DNA of 64,000 nt from JBFLYC01 sp040756735 (GCA_040756735.1 JBFLYC010000017.1:3552-67551), one strand, 5' to 3'. Counted from the stretch's first letter, positions 34,007 through 43,628 are shown. The notes: generated by a model from the sequence alone, not told the origin. Program-made: numbers and translations.

Positions 34007-37000
34007 AACCACTAAAACTTAAGCTTCAAGGCCTGCATAGTTATAAAAAAATGCAGGAAGTGGACTTTGGCAGGTTATGCGAAAGGGGAACCTTTGGAAT
34101 ATTCGGTCCCACCGGCAGCGGCAAGTCCACAATTCTAGACGCTATCACCCTGGCCCTTTTTGGTAAGGTAGAACGAGCGTCCCGCAATACCCAGGGGATA
34201 ATCAACCAGGACGCCGACAAGATTTTCGTGTCCTTTGCTTTTGAGTTGAACTCGCCGGATGGCTCTATGAGTTATCTGGTGGAGAGGCAGTTCAAAAAAA
34301 GCGGCGATAATACTGTATTAAGCGGCAGCTGCCGTCTTGTTGAACTTAACCCTGCAGGAGAAACTGTCTTGGCTGATAAAGCAAAGGATGTTGACCAGGA
34401 AGTAATCCGCATTTTGGGGTTGACTGCTGATGATTTTACCAGGGCTGTGGTTTTGCCCCAGGGTAAATTTGCTGAGTTCCTATCTTTACAAAACAAGGAT
34501 AGAAGATTAATGCTGCAGAGGCTTTTTAATCTGCAGGATTATGGAGATAAACTACAGGAAAAAGCCAAGAGAAGAGAAGAACTTGTGGTTAATGCTGCCA
34601 TGGGTGTGGAGCGTGAACAGCAGGGACTGGGAGATGCTTCTGAGGCAGCCCTAGCAGCAGCCAGGGAAAGCTATGAGAATGCAGCTCTCCTTGAAGCTGA
34701 AACCAGGCAGGAACTAGACAGGGTTGAAAAGCAGTATGACCTGGGCAAACAGTTGTGGCAGTGGCAGCTCGAGCATACTGCCCTTGTCCAGCAGCAGGAT
34801 ATGCTGAAAAATCAAGAGCAGGCTGTACTGGAATATGTACGAGAACTTACTGCTGCTGATAAAGCTGAGGTCCTGCGCCACCTTATAGTTGAAAACGAGG
34901 AGGTTAAAATTCAGGTGGCTGCCGCTGCAGAAGAGCTGAAGTGTTCCCAGGAAAAACATGCAGCAGCGCAGGCAAAGGAGTTGGAGGCAAAGAAGGCTTA
35001 TGAGGCAGCAGTTGAAGATTATGAGAGCAGGCAGCCGGCCTTAATCAAGCGGCTTACACAGTTAGACGAGGCTAAAGTTCTTGAAGGGAAGCTTTCAGAT
35101 ATAAAGCAAAGAGGTCAGAGTACTGCAGAGAGACTGAAAGCCCTGCAGGAGAAGATTAATACCCTGCAAAGGACATTAGCAGACACAAAGGCCAGGGGCG
35201 AACGAATTAATCAAGATATTAATCAGGTTAAAGAACAAATTAATAATATCTCCTTTTCACCAGAGTACCGCCAGCAGGTAAATGCAGCCTATTATACCTT
35301 TAAAGACTATGAGAGTATTCAAAAGCGTCTTCAGGATATGCAAGACGATGTAAAAATAAAGCAGGCATCACAAAAAAAGGCCATGGAAGCTAGTGCAGCA
35401 GCTGAATCTGTTTTCATGAAAGCTGCTGGCAGGGTTCAGGAATTGGCCGTACAATTGACAAAGGCTGAAGAGGCTTGCCCTGTCTTAGAAAGTGAATTGA
35501 AAACAAGAAAAAACATGCTGCAAATGACCGTGATTCATATCAATGACCTGACCAGGCTTGCCGGGCAAATAAAGGAAACAGAGTTGAAGATTAAAGAAAT
35601 AAAGGCAGGGATTGCAGCCTTAAAAGAAACCAGGGATAAGGATGAAAAGATCAAGGCAGAAGCGCAACAAAGGATCAGTGACCTGGAGAAGGAAAAGCTC
35701 GCATTGGAAAGGGAATACAAGGATTTAGAACTGGAGAATTTAGCCTGTTTTCTGGGCAAAAACCTTATAGATGGAGTTCCATGTCCTGTTTGCGGTTCAA
35801 AAGATCATCCTGCCCCGGCAGCGCAATGTGAAGACGCAGCCCTTGTCAGACTTAAAGATAGAATAATGGAGATTAATGAATTGATAAAAGCATTAGAAAA
35901 AGAGTATTCTGTAGTAGAGAAGGAGTGTTTCGGAAAAGAACTGCAGCTTGCCAACCTGGATAAGGATTATAACCAGCTCGTTGAATTCATGGGTGTATTA
36001 AATAAAAATTTGACCGAAAAAAGGAGCTTTTTACCGGAAGCATGGAAGTCACTTGATGTGGAAGAGATAGAGACCGCCTTTGAACGGGAGATGCGAGAAA
36101 CAGAAACCCTGGAAGAAGCTTTTATTAACTGGCGCGATAGTGTCGAACAGCTTAAACAAACTGCTGTACAGGCTAGAGAGGAATATGCTGCAGCACAGGG
36201 CGCCTTTGAAGCTGCCAGGGGAAAAGAACAGGCATTACAGGGTATAGTCCAGGAACTGCGGGCTAACCTTGAAGTACTTACTGTAGAAGCCAGTCAAAAG
36301 GAACAGGAGCTTGTCAGGCTAAAAGGTTCTTTAGCCATGGAAGAAATAGCGCCTGTATGGGAAAAACTAAATGAAATGGCAAAACAGGAGCAGCAGCTTG
36401 TTAGAAAGAAGGATACCCTGGAGTCAGAAGTTGCGCAGACTGCCCAGATTATAGAAAAGCACACTGCAGAATTAACTAGAATACAGTTGGAAGAGACCGC
36501 AGCCAGTTTAGAGTACCGGCAGTTAAAACAAAAATTTGAAGAGATTAGGCAAAATTTACATGACCTGACTGGCGGGATGCCTACCAAAAAACTCTTGGAT
36601 GAAACGAATAAAGAATTAGATGTCCTTAAGGGGCAAAGAGCAAAATCCTTGAGGTACTGGGAAGAAGCAACCAGGCTTTTTCAGGAACAAGAAACTAGCC
36701 TTGCTTCAGCTCAAGCTAATTTAAGTAATATTGCTAAAAGAGTTCAAGATTTGGAACAAAAGCTGGCCAACGGGTTAACAAACCAGGGCTTTAACAGTTA
36801 TCAGCAAGCAAAAGAAGCGCTGCGCCCCATGGAAGTTCGCAGGTCGTTAAGGGAAAAGATAGATGCTTATCATCAAAACCTGGAAATAATTAGAGATAAA
36901 AGGAAGCAGATTGAAACAGCTCTTCAAGGCAGAAGCCTCTCAAAGGAAGAATGGGATTCCCTGCAGGTCAAACTCGCAGCATGCAAAGAACAGTATGGTA

Positions 37001-37617
37001 ATGCTATGAGTCAGAAAGGTGCAGCCAAACAAACCCTGGATGAATTACATATTAAACATGCAAGGTGGAAGCAGCTTCAGGAAGAATTGATTATCCTTAG
37101 AGTGCAGGGGGCCCGGATTAAAGAATTGAGGCGGGTATTAAGCGGAAATGCCTTTGTGGAATTTTTAGCTGAGGAACACTTAATAAATGTTGCCGCCATG
37201 GCTTCAAGCAGATTAGGCGATTTGACCAAAAATCGCTATGCCCTGGAAGTGGACAGCGACGGCGGTTTTGTGATCCGGGATGACGGTAATGGCGGTTTTC
37301 GCAGGCCTGTATCCTCTTTGTCCGGAGGTGAAACTTTCCTGGTCTCTCTGTCTTTGGCCTTGGCTTTGTCCTCGCAGATCCAGCTTAAAGGAAGGTTCCC
37401 CTTAGAGTTCTTTTTCCTGGATGAAGGGTTTGGCTCTCTTGATCAGGAATTGCTTGAACTGGTGATAAGCTCCCTTGAGAGACTGCAAACGGAAAAGCTG
37501 TCCATTGGTGTAATCAGTCATGTACAGGAAATGAGAAACCGGATGGCCAGGCGTTTGCTTGTAACACCGGCCCAGCCAGGGGGGGATGGTAGTACACTTT
37601 CCCTGGAAATTGGATAG
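34003..37617 (+). CDS. sbcC: Exonuclease SbcC (Rad50 homologue)
   Basis: 1204-residue SMC-like ATPase partner of SbcD. The N-terminal Walker A is IFGPTGSGKSTILDAIT; a Q-loop-like segment follows (FTRAVVLPQGKFAEFL). Two long antiparallel coiled coils (about 190-580 and 620-1030) flank the zinc hook C594-P-V-C597 (VPCPVCGSKDHPAP). The C-terminal ABC signature is SSLSGGETFLVSLSLALALS, and Walker B is FFLDEGFGSLDQELLELVI. The 4-base overlap with sbcD indicates coupling. Nothing abnormal. Confidence 0.95.
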   Translation: MKPLKLKLQGLHSYKKMQEVDFGRLCERGTFGIFGPTGSGKSTILDAITLALFGKVERASRNTQGIINQDADKIFVSFAFELNSPDGSMSYLVERQFKKSGDNTVLSGSCRLVELNPAGETVLADKAKDVDQEVIRILGLTADDFTRAVVLPQGKFAEFLSLQNKDRRLMLQRLFNLQDYGDKLQEKAKRREELVVNAAMGVEREQQGLGDASEAALAAARESYENAALLEAETRQELDRVEKQYDLGKQLWQWQLEHTALVQQQDMLKNQEQAVLEYVRELTAADKAEVLRHLIVENEEVKIQVAAAAEELKCSQEKHAAAQAKELEAKKAYEAAVEDYESRQPALIKRLTQLDEAKVLEGKLSDIKQRGQSTAERLKALQEKINTLQRTLADTKARGERINQDINQVKEQINNISFSPEYRQQVNAAYYTFKDYESIQKRLQDMQDDVKIKQASQKKAMEASAAAESVFMKAAGRVQELAVQLTKAEEACPVLESELKTRKNMLQMTVIHINDLTRLAGQIKETELKIKEIKAGIAALKETRDKDEKIKAEAQQRISDLEKEKLALEREYKDLELENLACFLGKNLIDGVPCPVCGSKDHPAPAAQCEDAALVRLKDRIMEINELIKALEKEYSVVEKECFGKELQLANLDKDYNQLVEFMGVLNKNLTEKRSFLPEAWKSLDVEEIETAFEREMRETETLEEAFINWRDSVEQLKQTAVQAREEYAAAQGAFEAARGKEQALQGIVQELRANLEVLTVEASQKEQELVRLKGSLAMEEIAPVWEKLNEMAKQEQQLVRKKDTLESEVAQTAQIIEKHTAELTRIQLEETAASLEYRQLKQKFEEIRQNLHDLTGGMPTKKLLDETNKELDVLKGQRAKSLRYWEEATRLFQEQETSLASAQANLSNIAKRVQDLEQKLANGLTNQGFNSYQQAKEALRPMEVRRSLREKIDAYHQNLEIIRDKRKQIETALQGRSLSKEEWDSLQVKLAACKEQYGNAMSQKGAAKQTLDELHIKHARWKQLQEELIILRVQGARIKELRRVLSGNAFVEFLAEEHLINVAAMASSRLGDLTKNRYALEVDSDGGFVIRDDGNGGFRRPVSSLSGGETFLVSLSLALALSSQIQLKGRFPLEFFFLDEGFGSLDQELLELVISSLERLQTEKLSIGVISHVQEMRNRMARRLLVTPAQPGGDGSTLSLEIG

Positions 37618-37725
37618 GAAATGTTTAAATATCTGTGGGAACTTTGGGCATGTTTTTCAAGTCTAATAATTGAGACTTAGCTAAAAGATTTATGCAAATA
37701 CTGTAATACACAAGGAGGCTGAAAT

Positions 37726-40314
37726 GTGTTTAGATTCGTCATAGGTTTGCTGATAGTATTACTGTCTATCTTGCCCATCCCTGCAGCACAAGCCCAGGAA
37801 ATTGAGATACAAGAGGCCCCCAAGCCTGTACTTGTAAACTCAGAACCCATTACTGCAGGAGCAGTAATGAGAGAATATGCCTGGGATGTGACAGGAGGAC
37901 CTGCCAAGGTTTACGTAATTGAGGTCGACTTAAAAAATCCTCATGTACAAATAGAAGTAATCCCAGGGTCAGGGAAAATAACCCAAAGGCTTAACGTATC
38001 TGCCATGGCAAAAAACACTGGAGCTGTGGCTGCTGTGAACGGGGACTTTTTTAATACCCAGGGTGAAGGCGCTCCTATTGGTCCAATGGTTACTGCAGGA
38101 AGACTTATATCATCTCCTGCAAAATTGACCGGTATCTATGCTTTAGGAATTACAGCCGACAGGAAAGCTCATATAGATTCCTTTTTCTTTGATGGAAAAG
38201 TGACAGCGCCTAATGGCAAGGAGTTTGAATTATCAGGTTTAAACAAAACAATCTACTGGGAAGAACCCGCCGGGATACATAGCCATGCAGACAAACTTCA
38301 TTTATACAATGACATGTGGGGCGGGAAAACACGGGGGCATGATTCTTATACCACACCTACAGAAATGCTCATAGATAAGGGTAAAGTAGTTGATATTGTG
38401 CAAGGACAGTATTTTGATTTTCCTGTGCCAGAAGGCATGCTGATTTTGAGAGGGCACGGACGTGCTGCAAGTTTTCTTGTAGAGAACTTTAAGGTGGGAG
38501 ACCCTGTAGATATAAAGTATTCTCTTGAACCTGCCAGGAACTGGAGTATGATTGTCGGCGGACATGCCCTTTTAGTTGATGAAGGCAAAAGGGTCCCTTA
38601 TACCAAGGACATCTCTGCCTTGGGTGGTGTTAGAGCTCGGACTGCTGCAGGAGTTTCCAAGGATGGATCTGTTCTTTATCTAGTAGGTGTGGAAGGGCGC
38701 ACTGCCAACAGCAAGGGGCTTACCTTGAGCAATTTATCCATTTTCTTTGAGACCATAGGCGCCTGGAGGGCAGTAAACCTTGATGGCGGCGGTTCCACAA
38801 CCATGGTTTCCAGGCCTCTTGGCGAATGGAATACCACTAGGGTGTTTGCGCCGGAACAAGCTAATGAAAGGTTCGTCGTAAATGCTATTGGTATTTTCTC
38901 CAGCGCTCCCCAGGGTAAGTTACAGGGTATATTATTAGATGGCGAGAAAGTATTATTAATCGGTGAAGAAGCATTTTATTCCATAAAGGCATATGATGAA
39001 TTTTTTAATCCGGTGGATGCTTCCGCTTTGCCCGTTAACTGGAGTACCAGCGGGCCTGCAGGTATAATGGAACAAAACAGGTTTACTGCCAAGGAACCGG
39101 GACTTTCTGAAATAACAGCCAGGTCTGGTTCTATTACTGCAAAGCTGCCGGTAGAGGTAATAGGGAAAAGGGGAATAAGTTCATTTACTCTCTCGGGAAC
39201 TCTTGGCCAGGTGGTTCAGGGCAGCGAGGCACCCTTGAACCTAACTTTAAATACTGTCTCGGGTAAGAGCAGAAAAATTCCGGCGCATCTAGTTGATTGG
39301 CAGTTTTATGGAGTAAAAGGCCGGGTTTCGGAGCAGGGGGTATTAACTATCCAGGATTCTGGAAGCAGTGATTATGGTTTTGTAGTAGCACGTTATCAAG
39401 GTTTCAGTGCGCCCCTGGCGCTGCAATTTGCGGGTGAAAAACTCCTTGAAAGCTTTGCTGCCCTGCAGCAGCTATCCTATCAAGGGCATCCGGCAGAAGT
39501 GCAGGGACAGCTTAGGCTGGCTGCAGACCCCCAGGGTACGAATGCGCAAGTGGCTAGACTTGATTACAACTTTGTAAATGCTGCTGGAACTTCTGCAGCC
39601 TATGTGAGATTTAATAATGGAGATGGGTTGTCATTAGACGGCAATGCCCAAGCCCTGCTAATTGACGTATATGGCAATAACAGTGGGGAGTGGCTGCGAG
39701 CTGAACTGCAGGATGGCGCTGGTACAGTTCACCGGGTGGATTTGGCCCAAAGGGTGAACTGGTCAGGCTGGCGTACTTTGCAAGTTGACCTGAAAACCGC
39801 GTCTTATACCCATCCATTAGTCTTAAAAAGGATATATCCGGTAGTACCTGAGGACCAGAGAGGTCAGAGACCCCTGCAAGGTGCACTTTATTTTAAGAAT
39901 TTAAAACTAAAATTCGATTCATCTCCTGTAACATCCCAGGCTCCAAGAAGAACCCTGGTGCTCACAGTGGGACAAAAAGAGTTGGCTATTGACGGTCATG
40001 TTAGAGAGATGGATGTTGCTCCGGTAATAGTTAATGGGCGAACCTTGGTGCCGGTAAGGTTTATCTCAGAAGCTTTAAATTCCCAAGTTTTGTGGAATGG
40101 GGAGGCAAGAAATGCCACAGTTATCCAGGGTAAGCGTTGGATTGACCTGTGGCCGGGAGATGACATTATGGTGGTTGACGGTCAAAGGGTTGACCTTGAT
40201 GTTGCCCCGCAGCTGATGAATGGCAGAACCATGCTGCCCTTGCGTGCTGTAGCCCAGGCCCTTGACTTGACAGTACATTGGGACCCGGCAACTCATCAAA
40301 TCACCCTCCGCTGA
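37726..40314 (+). CDS. Secreted phosphodiester glycosidase with copper-amine-oxidase-like C-terminus
   Basis: 862 residues. GTG 37726 lies seven bases after aaggagg. Residues 1-24 form a signal peptide ending in AQAQE. Residues about 65-390 form the phosphodiester glycosidase/DUF2233 domain (KNTGAVAAVNGDFFNTQGEG, ARTAAGVSKDGSVLYLVGVE, AVNLDGGGSTTMVSR). A bacterial Ig-like stretch lies near 400-480 (VNWSTSGPAGIMEQNRFTAK). The last 115 residues hold two copies of the copper amine oxidase N-domain-like repeat (VNGRTLVPVRFISEALNSQV and MNGRTMLPLRAVAQALDLTV), which in Clostridia is common on secreted proteins and probably binds the wall. Likely cleaves a sugar-phosphodiester in envelope polymers; the substrate is unknown. 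Confidence 0.88.
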   Translation: MFRFVIGLLIVLLSILPIPAAQAQEIEIQEAPKPVLVNSEPITAGAVMREYAWDVTGGPAKVYVIEVDLKNPHVQIEVIPGSGKITQRLNVSAMAKNTGAVAAVNGDFFNTQGEGAPIGPMVTAGRLISSPAKLTGIYALGITADRKAHIDSFFFDGKVTAPNGKEFELSGLNKTIYWEEPAGIHSHADKLHLYNDMWGGKTRGHDSYTTPTEMLIDKGKVVDIVQGQYFDFPVPEGMLILRGHGRAASFLVENFKVGDPVDIKYSLEPARNWSMIVGGHALLVDEGKRVPYTKDISALGGVRARTAAGVSKDGSVLYLVGVEGRTANSKGLTLSNLSIFFETIGAWRAVNLDGGGSTTMVSRPLGEWNTTRVFAPEQANERFVVNAIGIFSSAPQGKLQGILLDGEKVLLIGEEAFYSIKAYDEFFNPVDASALPVNWSTSGPAGIMEQNRFTAKEPGLSEITARSGSITAKLPVEVIGKRGISSFTLSGTLGQVVQGSEAPLNLTLNTVSGKSRKIPAHLVDWQFYGVKGRVSEQGVLTIQDSGSSDYGFVVARYQGFSAPLALQFAGEKLLESFAALQQLSYQGHPAEVQGQLRLAADPQGTNAQVARLDYNFVNAAGTSAAYVRFNNGDGLSLDGNAQALLIDVYGNNSGEWLRAELQDGAGTVHRVDLAQRVNWSGWRTLQVDLKTASYTHPLVLKRIYPVVPEDQRGQRPLQGALYFKNLKLKFDSSPVTSQAPRRTLVLTVGQKELAIDGHVREMDVAPVIVNGRTLVPVRFISEALNSQVLWNGEARNATVIQGKRWIDLWPGDDIMVVDGQRVDLDVAPQLMNGRTMLPLRAVAQALDLTVHWDPATHQITLR

Positions 40315-40431
40315 AGAAGGGAAGTCTAAGGTAAGAAGTTAAAAATTCCAGATAACTATACAATGGATTGCATTGAATCGCACCACCTGGGGGTTATTCC
40401 TAAAAGGATTATTGGAAAATTACCCAGCAAA

Positions 40432-40478
40432 AAGGCTCAATTATTAGGACATATTCTGATAGTTGAGCCTTAATTTTA
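40432..40478 (+). terminator. Intrinsic terminator after the glycosidase gene
   Basis: aaggctcaa (40432-40440) pairs with ttgagcctt (40463-40471), followed by aatttta. It lies 118 bases after the glycosidase stop. Between it and the next gene at 40629 there is a promoter-like gatataatataaac near 40504-40517; nothing else is visible in this 314-base gap. Confidence 0.75.
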
Positions 40479-40628
40479 TCCCTTGAATGCAGAACATTAG
40501 TTCGATATAATATAAACAGAACATTCATTCGGGAGAAGTTGTGTAATTCTATTTTTATTTGCCGAGCAGGAAGAAAAGGGTAAATGGAGAAATAACTAAA
40601 TTAACCCTCAGCACGGAGGTGTAAACAC

Positions 40629-41450
40629 ATGACGGATAAAGAAATCCTTCATCTATTATTGGATAAAATGAATAGCTTTCAAAAAGACATGGGAGATATC
40701 AAAGGTGACATCAGAGGCTTACAGGAAGGCCAGGAAGCCTTAAAAGGTGACATCAGGGTCTTACAGGAAGGCCAGGAAGCCTTAAAAGGCGATGTCAGAA
40801 GTTTGCAGGCAGGCCAGGAAGCCTTAAAAGGTGATATCAGAGGCTTACAGGAAGGCCAGGAAGCCTTAAAAGGTGATATCAGAGGTTTACAAGCAGGCCA
40901 GGAAGCCTTAAAAGGTGACATCAGAGGTTTACAGGAAGGCCAGGAAGCCTTAAAAGGTGACATCAGGGTCTTACAGGAAGGCCAGGAAGCCTTAAAAGGC
41001 GATGTCAGAAGTTTGCAGGCAGGTCAAGAAGCTTTGAAAGGTGATATCAGAGGTTTACAGGCAGGCCAGGAAGCCTTAAAAGGTGACATCAGGGTCTTAC
41101 AGGCAGGCCAGGAAGCCTTAAAAGGCGATGTCAGAAGTTTGCAGGAAGGCCAGGAAGCCTTAAAAGGTGACATCAGGGTCTTACAGGCAGGCCAGGAAGA
41201 ATTATTAAAGAATCAGAAAATAATTAAAGAGCAGGTTGTAAAAAATTCTGAGGACATCACTCAAATAAATGGTACTCTCACTGAATTGACTAAAAGGTTA
41301 GAGGTTACAAATTTGCAGGTGGTCAAGAACTCTGAAGATATCTCTCAGCTTGCCACGAAAAAAGATATCGAAAAGTTGAATAAACGCTTAGACTACCAGC
41401 TGTTTCGGATAGATAAGATTGAGGAAGAAGTTTTCCAATTAAAAGCATAA
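40629..41450 (+). CDS. Repeat-rich coiled-coil protein
   Basis: 273 residues starting at ATG 40629 behind ggaggtg. After a 25-residue head, twelve 14-residue repeats of the form GDIRGLQEGQEALK fill residues 26-194. Position 4 of each repeat alternates I/V, and the mid-repeat residues vary G/V/S and E/A. Two heptads per unit, with hydrophobics at I/V, L and A/L spacing, predict one long coiled-coil rod. The C-terminal 80 residues are another coil (TQINGTLTELTKRLEVTNLQ). No membrane segment. Similar repeat proteins are common in Clostridia with unknown function. Copy number is expected to vary between strains. Confidence 0.85.
   Translation: MTDKEILHLLLDKMNSFQKDMGDIKGDIRGLQEGQEALKGDIRVLQEGQEALKGDVRSLQAGQEALKGDIRGLQEGQEALKGDIRGLQAGQEALKGDIRGLQEGQEALKGDIRVLQEGQEALKGDVRSLQAGQEALKGDIRGLQAGQEALKGDIRVLQAGQEALKGDVRSLQEGQEALKGDIRVLQAGQEELLKNQKIIKEQVVKNSEDITQINGTLTELTKRLEVTNLQVVKNSEDISQLATKKDIEKLNKRLDYQLFRIDKIEEEVFQLKA
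40704..41210 (+). repeat. 42-bp tandem repeat, 12 copies
   Basis: Each unit starts with ggtgacatcag or ggcgatgtcag and ends with gaagccttaaaa; 12 consecutive in-frame units run from 40704, the last one (41166) being degenerate. The sub-types (GL-E, VL-E, SL-A) recur in the order of units 1-3 and 6-8, which indicates block duplication of several units. Confidence 0.92.
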
Positions 41451-41539
41451 AACAGCTAATACGCCGATATTACCATGTTATTTAAAAGAGGAAAAAGAGA
41501 ATTACAGCCGACAAGAGAAAAAGATAAACTGAGAATTAT

Positions 41540-41710
41540 ATAAGCCTGCGCACTTTGGAGTGCTCCTCTAGCTCCAAACACTGCGGGTAGTGATTAAACA
41601 ATCCTGACGGGTAGAAATAGTGTTGCTGCTAAAAACTACAGGATAACATTGGCTAAGAGGACAAAACAGGTTTAAGAAAGCCTGAATTACTCTTTGAAGG
41701 AGTATTAGAT
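41540..41710 (+). ncRNA. Probable omega RNA (HEARO RNA) of an IscB locus
   Basis: About 170 bases directly upstream of the IscB remnant, without a gene but rich in short helices: tttggag (41564-41570) with ctccaaa (41571-41578 region), cagg/cctg around 41667-41682, and tactc/gagta around 41689-41705. IscB nucleases use an RNA encoded immediately 5' of their gene (first described as HEARO), with the guide at its 5' end, so the guide would lie near 41520-41545. The call rests on location and helices, not on a covariance search. Confidence 0.65.
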
Positions 41711-42144
41711 ATGGTTTATGTTTTAGATGTTAATGGCAAACCGCAAATGCCTACAGAAAGACATGGTAAAGTTAAAAGGATGCTAAAAGAGGGTAGAGCT
41801 AAAGTAGTTAAACGAACACCCTTCACTATTCAGTTGTTATACAAACAACTACCTATACCCAAGATATCAGTTTAGGAGTAGATGCCGGTACAAAGCATAT
41901 AGGGGTATCAGCGACTACTAAAGAAAAAACATTATTTGAAGCAGAAGTTAAACTAAGAACCGATATAGTAGACCTATTATCAACCAGAAGACAGTATCGT
42001 AGAGCTAGAAGGAATCGCAAAACAAGATACAGAAAACCGAGATTTAATAACCGCACAAGACCCATAGGCTGGTTGCCACTTTCCATACAAAATAAAGTAG
42101 ATAACCATTTAAAAGTTATTAACTTAGCAAATAGTTGCATTTAA
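41711..42144 (+). pseudogene. iscB: IscB-like RNA-guided nuclease, frameshifted and truncated
   Basis: The N-terminus MVYVLDVNGKPQMPTERHGK, then RMLKEGRAKVVKRTPFTIQL, is the PLMP/RRXRR start of IscB. Near 41838 the frame shifts; in the next frame it continues as TTYTQDISLGVDAGTKHIGV (RuvC-I with its Asp) and the arginine-rich bridge helix RRQYRRARRNRKTRYRKPRF, then RPIGWLPLSIQNKVDNHLKV. It ends at TAA 42142-42144. The HNH domain, the remaining RuvC parts and the PAM-side domain are missing. It cannot cleave DNA now. The adjacent omega RNA region seems better kept. Confidence 0.88.
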
Positions 42145-42214
42145 AATAGAATTTCTAAGTATTTTACTTTTTTAAATATATCTTGAACATATTAAGGGAG
42201 GAGTCTTTATTAGC

Positions 42215-42871
42215 TTGTACAGCATGCTTTTACTAAAAGGGTTTTTAATTGGTATTGCGATTGCCGCACCAGTAGGACCCATTGGTGTGTTGTGCATTCA
42301 GCGAACATTAAAAAAGGGGCGAATTTCTGGTTTTATATCAGGTTTGGGGGCAGCTACTGCAGATGCCTTTTATGGGTTCATTGCAGCTTTTGGAGTCACT
42401 TTTGTGTCTAATTTTTTATTAAGTCATGAAAACGTATTATATGTTTTTGGGGGAGGGTTTTTGCTCTATTTAGGGATAAAAACCTTTCTTGAAAGGCCCG
42501 TAGAGGGAGTTGTGCCGGCAGCGAATAACCTTAATGGAGGCAAAGAGTGGAGACTAACCAAGGATTATATAACCACCTTGTTTCTTACCCTTTCAAACCC
42601 AATGACAATTATTGCTTTTGCCGCCATATTTGCTGGTATCGGTGTAAATACCTATGATGATTATTTTGCAGCAGCTATAGTGGTTATAGGGGTTTTTTCC
42701 GGTTCAACCCTTTGGTGGCTTATATTAAGCGGAATTGCCAGCACCTTTAAAACACGAATCAATACTGTTGGGATGGGCTGGTTAAATAAGCTGTCTGGGG
42801 TCATAATTATTAGCTTTGGGTTGGCGGCTATTGTTAAGTTCTATTTTCACTACATGAAATCTCTCATATAA
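42215..42871 (+). CDS. LysE/RhtB-family exporter
   Basis: 218-residue membrane protein with about six hydrophobic segments. The family start IGIAIAAPVGPIGVLCIQRT then KKGRISGFISGLGAATADAF is clear, as is TLFLTLSNPMTIIAFAAIFA in the middle. TTG 42215 is used with gggaggag 11 bases upstream; an ATG at 42224 is the alternative. LysE-type proteins export amino acids or similar metabolites. No regulator gene is attached. Confidence 0.9.
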   Translation: MYSMLLLKGFLIGIAIAAPVGPIGVLCIQRTLKKGRISGFISGLGAATADAFYGFIAAFGVTFVSNFLLSHENVLYVFGGGFLLYLGIKTFLERPVEGVVPAANNLNGGKEWRLTKDYITTLFLTLSNPMTIIAFAAIFAGIGVNTYDDYFAAAIVVIGVFSGSTLWWLILSGIASTFKTRINTVGMGWLNKLSGVIIISFGLAAIVKFYFHYMKSLI

Positions 42872-42977
42872 TGAACGATGTAGTGAATGCTGAAAATGAG
42901 ATTATAAAGGGTTTGACCTATCTAAGCAGAATACTTTAAAGAGTTCAAATAAAAATAAATAGTTGGAGGAAGTCTAC

Positions 42978-43457
42978 ATGAGAAGAAAAGATAAAGAAAT
43001 AAAAGACAGGAGTATCATAGAAAAAATAATAATAGATGCTGAGATTTGTAGGCTGGCCATGTCTGATGGCAATATTCCTTATATTGTCCCCATGAATTTC
43101 GGTTATAAGGAAGACTGCCTGTATTTTCACTGTGCAAAAGAAGGCAGAAAGTTAGATATAATAAGAAAAAATCCCATTGTGTGTTTCCAGGTGGACACTC
43201 AAAATGAGATTGTTAAAGCCCAAAAACCATGTGAGTGGAGTATGAAGTATTATAGTGTCATAGGGTATGGGAAAGCGGACATACTTGAGGATTATCAGGC
43301 AAAGAAAGAGGCTTTGAATGTGATTATGTCAAAATATACTAATGAGGATACCTTTGATTATAAAGAGAGCGCAATTAATAGTATAGCTATTATCAAAGTA
43401 TGGATAAATGAACTGTCAGGTAAAGTATCTGGACATAAAAATGCAACTGGCTCATAA
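42978..43457 (+). CDS. Pyridoxamine 5'-phosphate oxidase-like flavoprotein (NimA type)
   Basis: 159 residues; ATG 42978 follows ttggagga. A split-barrel FMN protein of the PPOX/nitroimidazole-resistance group: CRLAMSDGNIPYIVPMNFGY, then CLYFHCAKEGRKLDIIRKNP and VCFQVDTQNEI, and YYSVIGYGKADILEDYQAKK. The family binds FMN or heme and reduces small compounds; physiological substrates are largely unknown. Confidence 0.88.
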   Translation: MRRKDKEIKDRSIIEKIIIDAEICRLAMSDGNIPYIVPMNFGYKEDCLYFHCAKEGRKLDIIRKNPIVCFQVDTQNEIVKAQKPCEWSMKYYSVIGYGKADILEDYQAKKEALNVIMSKYTNEDTFDYKESAINSIAIIKVWINELSGKVSGHKNATGS

Positions 43458-43459
43458 TA

Positions 43460-43564
43460 ATGCTGCCGGTTTTCATTATTATTCCACTGATTATAATGTA
43501 TTTTGTCATTAAACTAGCTGTCAAGAACGCTGTAAAAGAGTTAAAGAACGAAGGCATAATTTAA
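43460..43564 (+). CDS. 34-residue single-pass membrane peptide
   Basis: ATG 43460 starts two bases after the previous stop (tcataataatg), suggesting coupled translation. The product has a hydrophobic segment (MLPVFIIIPLIIMYFVIKLA) and a charged helical tail (VKNAVKELKNEGII). The layout matches small DUF6019-like peptides known from Clostridia, but I cannot confirm that. No independent ribosome binding site. Confidence 0.45.
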   Translation: MLPVFIIIPLIIMYFVIKLAVKNAVKELKNEGII

Positions 43565-43628
43565 CATATTACTAGGCTAATGGGCAGGTCAGGAACACTT
43601 GTTATAAATTAAAGGGAGGAAAAAGAGA

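Noticed and set aside
40679..40963. Open frame of 94 codons on the minus strand across the 42-bp repeats
   Set aside because: It exists only because the repeat unit length is a multiple of three and has no stop in that frame; no ribosome binding site, and the plus-strand gene has one.
40704..41210. CRISPR-like array
   Set aside because: Units are contiguous with no unique spacers, are in frame inside a gene, and no cas gene is near. The same holds for the repeats at 63813 and 57396.
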